A stretch of DNA of 64,000 nucleotides from Bacteroidota bacterium (GTDB taxonomy: Bacteria; Bacteroidota; Bacteroidia; Chitinophagales; Saprospiraceae), in contig JANSWP010000003.1 in NCBI GenBank assembly GCA_024743405.1, positions 62,001 to 126,000 of the forward strand, in the 5' to 3' direction. The first letter of the stretch is position 1. Each line of letters starts with the position of its first letter. This document shows positions 60,906-64,000 of the stretch, in pieces. A program made the translations under genes and the position numbers. Below the pieces are notes generated by a model. That model ran no database searches, was not told where the DNA came from, and saw only the letters and a program-made list of their open reading frames with translations.

Positions 60906-63900
60906 ATGAAACGTCCAATTTTACTCCTTCTTTTTATTACGTTCTTCTTTGAAACTTATTCCCAAAGTCAACTCAATTTTGATGGATATCAAGATCATGT
61001 AATCTTAAACGCAGTTGATTTTCCACCTCCGTGGACTGCTGAGGTTTTAGTTTTGAAAAACGAAATTGGAGCCTATTCTCATCTGCTTACGGGAACAGAT
61101 GGGACTAGTGGATTTAGATTAGAGCAATATATTAATAACAACCGAATCGGCATAACGAGTGCGGGTATTGCAGATTGGAGTTTCAGTTATGAGTTACCGC
61201 TTGGGGAATGGACGCATTTGGCTTTTGTATGTGATGGTTCGACAATGAAGTTGTTTGTAAATGGTCAACAAACGGGTGGTAATATCAATGGTACTATCAA
61301 TTTTCCAATGGGCATGATTGGTCTAAATACCACGGGAGCAGGGGCTTTAAATTCAAAGATTGATGAATTGCGAATTTGGAATGAAGCTTTGCCTGTGAGT
61401 TCAATATCAAGTTATATGCTTGATAGCATTCCTAATAATCATCCTCAAATCGATAATTTAGTTCATTATTATCGATTTGACGAAGGGAGTGGAAATATTG
61501 CAACAGATACAAAGGGAAACTTAGATGGGGAGATCATTGGTGCAACTTATTGCCCTATATTTAACAATGATGTCGCTCCGGTAGCTTTGGTAAGTCCACA
61601 GCCTTTTGTTGGTGTTTTTTCTAGTAATACAACAGTTAATGTCAAAATTTCCAATACAGGTTTAACAACGATTAATGAAGATTTTGAGGTAAGTTATTCG
61701 GTTGATGGGGGCAATTTTGAAACCCAGATTGTAGAGGCTTCCACAGCTCCAATGGCGCCTTTTACTTCTGTGAGTGTGAGCTTTCCGCCAATTGATTTGA
61801 CAGGCAGTGGTGTACACGTTTTTAATATTAAGACCAATTTGAATGGGGATGAAAATACGGATAATGACTTGTTAATTCGCACTTCAAGTTTAAATACGGT
61901 TTCCCTTCAAAATTTGACGGGTTTTTCGGAGGACAATGGTGAGTTTCTTATAGAAAGTAATGCCTCTAAACTTAAGGTTGCCTTTTATAGAGATGATATT
62001 TTTAGAATTCAACTCGCTCCTGCCGGTGAGTTTTTTAATCCCACAAATGATGAAATTATAGTAAATAATGATCCTCCTTTGACAGATGTTTCTTCTAATG
62101 ATGAAGGGGATTATTATCAAATTTCAAGCGATGATGTTCATTTAAGAGTTTATAAAACACCACTAAAGTTTGCTCTATATAATGCTAATGATGAATTGGT
62201 ATGGGAAGAAAGTGAGTCACTTTCATTTGGTCAACAAAGTCGTCAAAAACTACAGACTGACCCAGATGAACAATTTTACGGTTGTGGGATGCAAAACGGT
62301 TATTTTTCACATAAAGGGAAGAGTATAAAAATTGAAAATATTTACGGCAATTGGGCAGATGGTGATGTCCCAAATCCTGCTCCTTTTTATATGAGTACGG
62401 CAGGCTATGGTACTTTTAGAAATACCTTTGAAAGAGGTGAATATGGATTTTTTAATACGGCAGATTTAATGCACCGTGAAAATCATTTTGATGCCTTTTA
62501 TTTTTATGGGCCATCATTGAAAGAAGTATTAGAAGGTTACACTTTTATTACAGGGAGACCTTTTATGATCCCTCGTTGGGGTTTAGAATTTGGTGATGCC
62601 GACTGTTATAATGATACTGGAACGACGGCAGATGTCATCGATGAAATAGCTCAAAAATATCGAGATTTTGATTTGCCAGGAGGATGGATCTTGCCAAACG
62701 ATGGCTACAATTGTGGTTATGAAGACCTCGAATTTGTGGTTGATGAACTACATGATTTGGGTTTTTATACTGGACTTTGGACGGAAGACGGCGTCGGAAA
62801 TATCGATTATGAAGTGGGTACAGCGGGCACCCGATGTGTGAAATTAGATGTAGCTTTGGTTGGACCAGGCTACCTATCTGCATTTAATTCTGGAACAAGT
62901 GCCTTTAATGGAATTGAAGAATATTCTAATGATCGAGGCTATGTTTGGACGGTTGCTGGTTGGGCTGGAACGCAACGATTTGCGACCATCTGGTCAGGCG
63001 ATCAACATGGAGATTGGGAAAATATTCGATTTCATATTCCAACGGTCATTGGGTCTGGACTTTCAGCCTTTAATTGTGCTACAGGAGATATCGATGGTAT
63101 TTTTAGTGGTAGTCCAAAAACGTATGTTCGTGATCTTCAATGGAAATGTTTTACACCAGCCATGATGACCATTTCCGGTTGGGCACCTACCGGAAAGCAG
63201 CCATGGGCGCATGGCGGAATTTATACAGATATCAACCGTGATTACCTTAAACTAAAAATGCGGCTCACGCCGTATTTATATTCTTATAGTCGAGAAGCGC
63301 ACGAAACAGGAGTGCCAACTGTCAGAGGTATGGTGTTAGAATTTCCAGATGATCCAATCACTTTTGGTACTTATACACAATATCAATTTATGTGTGGAGA
63401 GTCCTTTCTAGTTGCTCCGATTTATGAAAATACAACTACTCGTGATGGAATTTATTTGCCAGAAGGGACTTGGATTGATTACTGGGATGGAACTTCTTAT
63501 GAAGGCTCCATGACCTTGAATGGATATGATGCGCCACTGGAAAAGTTGCCGTTGTTTGTAAAGGCAGGTGCCATTATTCCAATGTACCCAGAAATGTTGC
63601 ATGATCGTGAAAAACCAAAAAATCCGATTACGTTTGATGTTTATCCAAAAGGCAATTCTTCTTTTGAATTGTATGAAGATGATGGCCATAGTCAGGAGTA
63701 TAAAAATGGAGCATTTGTAAAAACGAATATTGAGATGACAGCTCCAGAAAATGGCTTTGATGAACCAATTGTCATCAATGTGGGTGCGAGCAATGGAGAC
63801 TATGACGGTAAATTGAACGCTCGCAGCAATGTTTTTCAGGTTCATATTATCGCAAAACCTACGATTGTTAAACTCAATGATAATCCAATGACTGAATATG

Positions 63901-64000
63901 CTAGTCAAACAGACTGGGAAAATGCGACTTCTGGATGGTATTATAATGGGGTAGACAAAATGGGGACAGTCTATGTAAAAACAGCCGACTTATCTGTAGA
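60906..64000 (+). CDS. LamG - GH31 family alpha-glycosidase (3' partial)
   Basis: The frame from ATG 60906 is open to the window end (1031 codons). Signal peptide ending FETYSQ. A concanavalin-like LamG domain covers about 20-180 (NFDGYQDHVILN, GEWTHLAFVCDGSTMKLFVN, KIDELRIWNEALP). An Ig/CARDB-like domain covers about 220-335. The GH31 N-terminal sandwich (FYGCGMQNGYFSHKGK) is followed by the barrel: nucleophile D648 in CVKLDVAL and acid/base D699 in WSGDQHGDWENIRFHIP. The text between them (VAGWAGTQRFATIWSGDQ) and after (IGSGLSAFN) resembles GH31 members reported as alpha-N-acetylgalactosaminidases more than ordinary alpha-glucosidases. The reading continues past the barrel into beta-domains; the C-terminus and any sorting domain are outside the window. 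Confidence 0.9.
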   Translation, partial: MKRPILLLLFITFFFETYSQSQLNFDGYQDHVILNAVDFPPPWTAEVLVLKNEIGAYSHLLTGTDGTSGFRLEQYINNNRIGITSAGIADWSFSYELPLGEWTHLAFVCDGSTMKLFVNGQQTGGNINGTINFPMGMIGLNTTGAGALNSKIDELRIWNEALPVSSISSYMLDSIPNNHPQIDNLVHYYRFDEGSGNIATDTKGNLDGEIIGATYCPIFNNDVAPVALVSPQPFVGVFSSNTTVNVKISNTGLTTINEDFEVSYSVDGGNFETQIVEASTAPMAPFTSVSVSFPPIDLTGSGVHVFNIKTNLNGDENTDNDLLIRTSSLNTVSLQNLTGFSEDNGEFLIESNASKLKVAFYRDDIFRIQLAPAGEFFNPTNDEIIVNNDPPLTDVSSNDEGDYYQISSDDVHLRVYKTPLKFALYNANDELVWEESESLSFGQQSRQKLQTDPDEQFYGCGMQNGYFSHKGKSIKIENIYGNWADGDVPNPAPFYMSTAGYGTFRNTFERGEYGFFNTADLMHRENHFDAFYFYGPSLKEVLEGYTFITGRPFMIPRWGLEFGDADCYNDTGTTADVIDEIAQKYRDFDLPGGWILPNDGYNCGYEDLEFVVDELHDLGFYTGLWTEDGVGNIDYEVGTAGTRCVKLDVALVGPGYLSAFNSGTSAFNGIEEYSNDRGYVWTVAGWAGTQRFATIWSGDQHGDWENIRFHIPTVIGSGLSAFNCATGDIDGIFSGSPKTYVRDLQWKCFTPAMMTISGWAPTGKQPWAHGGIYTDINRDYLKLKMRLTPYLYSYSREAHETGVPTVRGMVLEFPDDPITFGTYTQYQFMCGESFLVAPIYENTTTRDGIYLPEGTWIDYWDGTSYEGSMTLNGYDAPLEKLPLFVKAGAIIPMYPEMLHDREKPKNPITFDVYPKGNSSFELYEDDGHSQEYKNGAFVKTNIEMTAPENGFDEPIVINVGASNGDYDGKLNARSNVFQVHIIAKPTIVKLNDNPMTEYASQTDWENATSGWYYNGVDKMGTVYVKTADLSV

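Overview
The window looks like chromosome from a Bacteroidota bacterium, probably a marine polysaccharide degrader and perhaps a relative of Saprospiria/Lewinella (the rank is inference; no rRNA is present). The phylum rests on a SusC/SusD pair, an ECF-sigma/FecR pair, PorP/SprF, type A and type B type IX secretion (T9SS) sorting domains, many lipoprotein signals and a TTG-N21-TATCTTTG promoter in front of a tRNA gene. The DNA is moderately AT-rich.

Layout. 1-6.8 kb: the 3' part of a giant repeat-built T9SS type B surface protein and its PorP/SprF partner. 6.9-11.2 kb: a T9SS beta-helix protein, a sulfatase and a GH10 xylanase. 11.2-12.9 kb (minus): a carbohydrate-binding, SprB-repeat protein ending in a VPTMGEW membrane sorting signal. 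13.3-20 kb: ECF sigma, FecR anti-sigma, STN-bearing SusC, SusD. 20-24.7 kb: a VCBS/ASPIC_UnbV protein and two tandem paralogues built from duplicated cysteine-containing modules. 24.8-46.1 kb: the degradative core, with two SxxK serine hydrolases, GH43, an esterase-sulfatase fusion, four further sulfatases, GH13, a GH-A clan arabinofuranosidase-like enzyme and GH3. 46.2-47.4 kb: a compact exosortase and a membrane partner. 47.5-48.7 kb: a decayed sulfatase gene. 48.9-60.8 kb: general genes (tRNA-Leu, saccharopine dehydrogenase family, rpoN, vanadium-haloperoxidase family, DASS transporter, DinB-like, PQQ dehydrogenase with a cytochrome c domain, sugar porter, NadR-like kinase). 60.9 kb to the end: a LamG-GH31 enzyme cut by the window edge.

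Working model (inference). The 8.7-46 kb block is a large polysaccharide utilisation locus. SusC carries an STN extension, so glycan arrival can be signalled through FecR to the ECF sigma factor. SusD and T9SS-secreted proteins capture glycan, GH10/GH43/GH51-like/GH3 dismantle a xylose- or arabinose-containing backbone and branches, and six intact sulfatase domains plus an alpha/beta-hydrolase esterase remove sulfate and acyl groups. A sulfated xylan-type heteroglycan of algal origin is the simplest substrate guess; the GH13 enzyme does not fit it neatly.

The most unusual points are the exosortase pair in the same locus as a VPTMGEW substrate candidate with a non-canonical C-terminal extension; the esterase-sulfatase fusion; a sulfatase whose signature is CRPSL instead of CxPSR; the tandem four-cysteine modules; a sulfatase gene broken by two same-frame stop codons; and a family of intergenic palindromes, several of which contain the stop codon of the upstream gene. 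All family calls were made by eye from the sequence; none was checked against a database.
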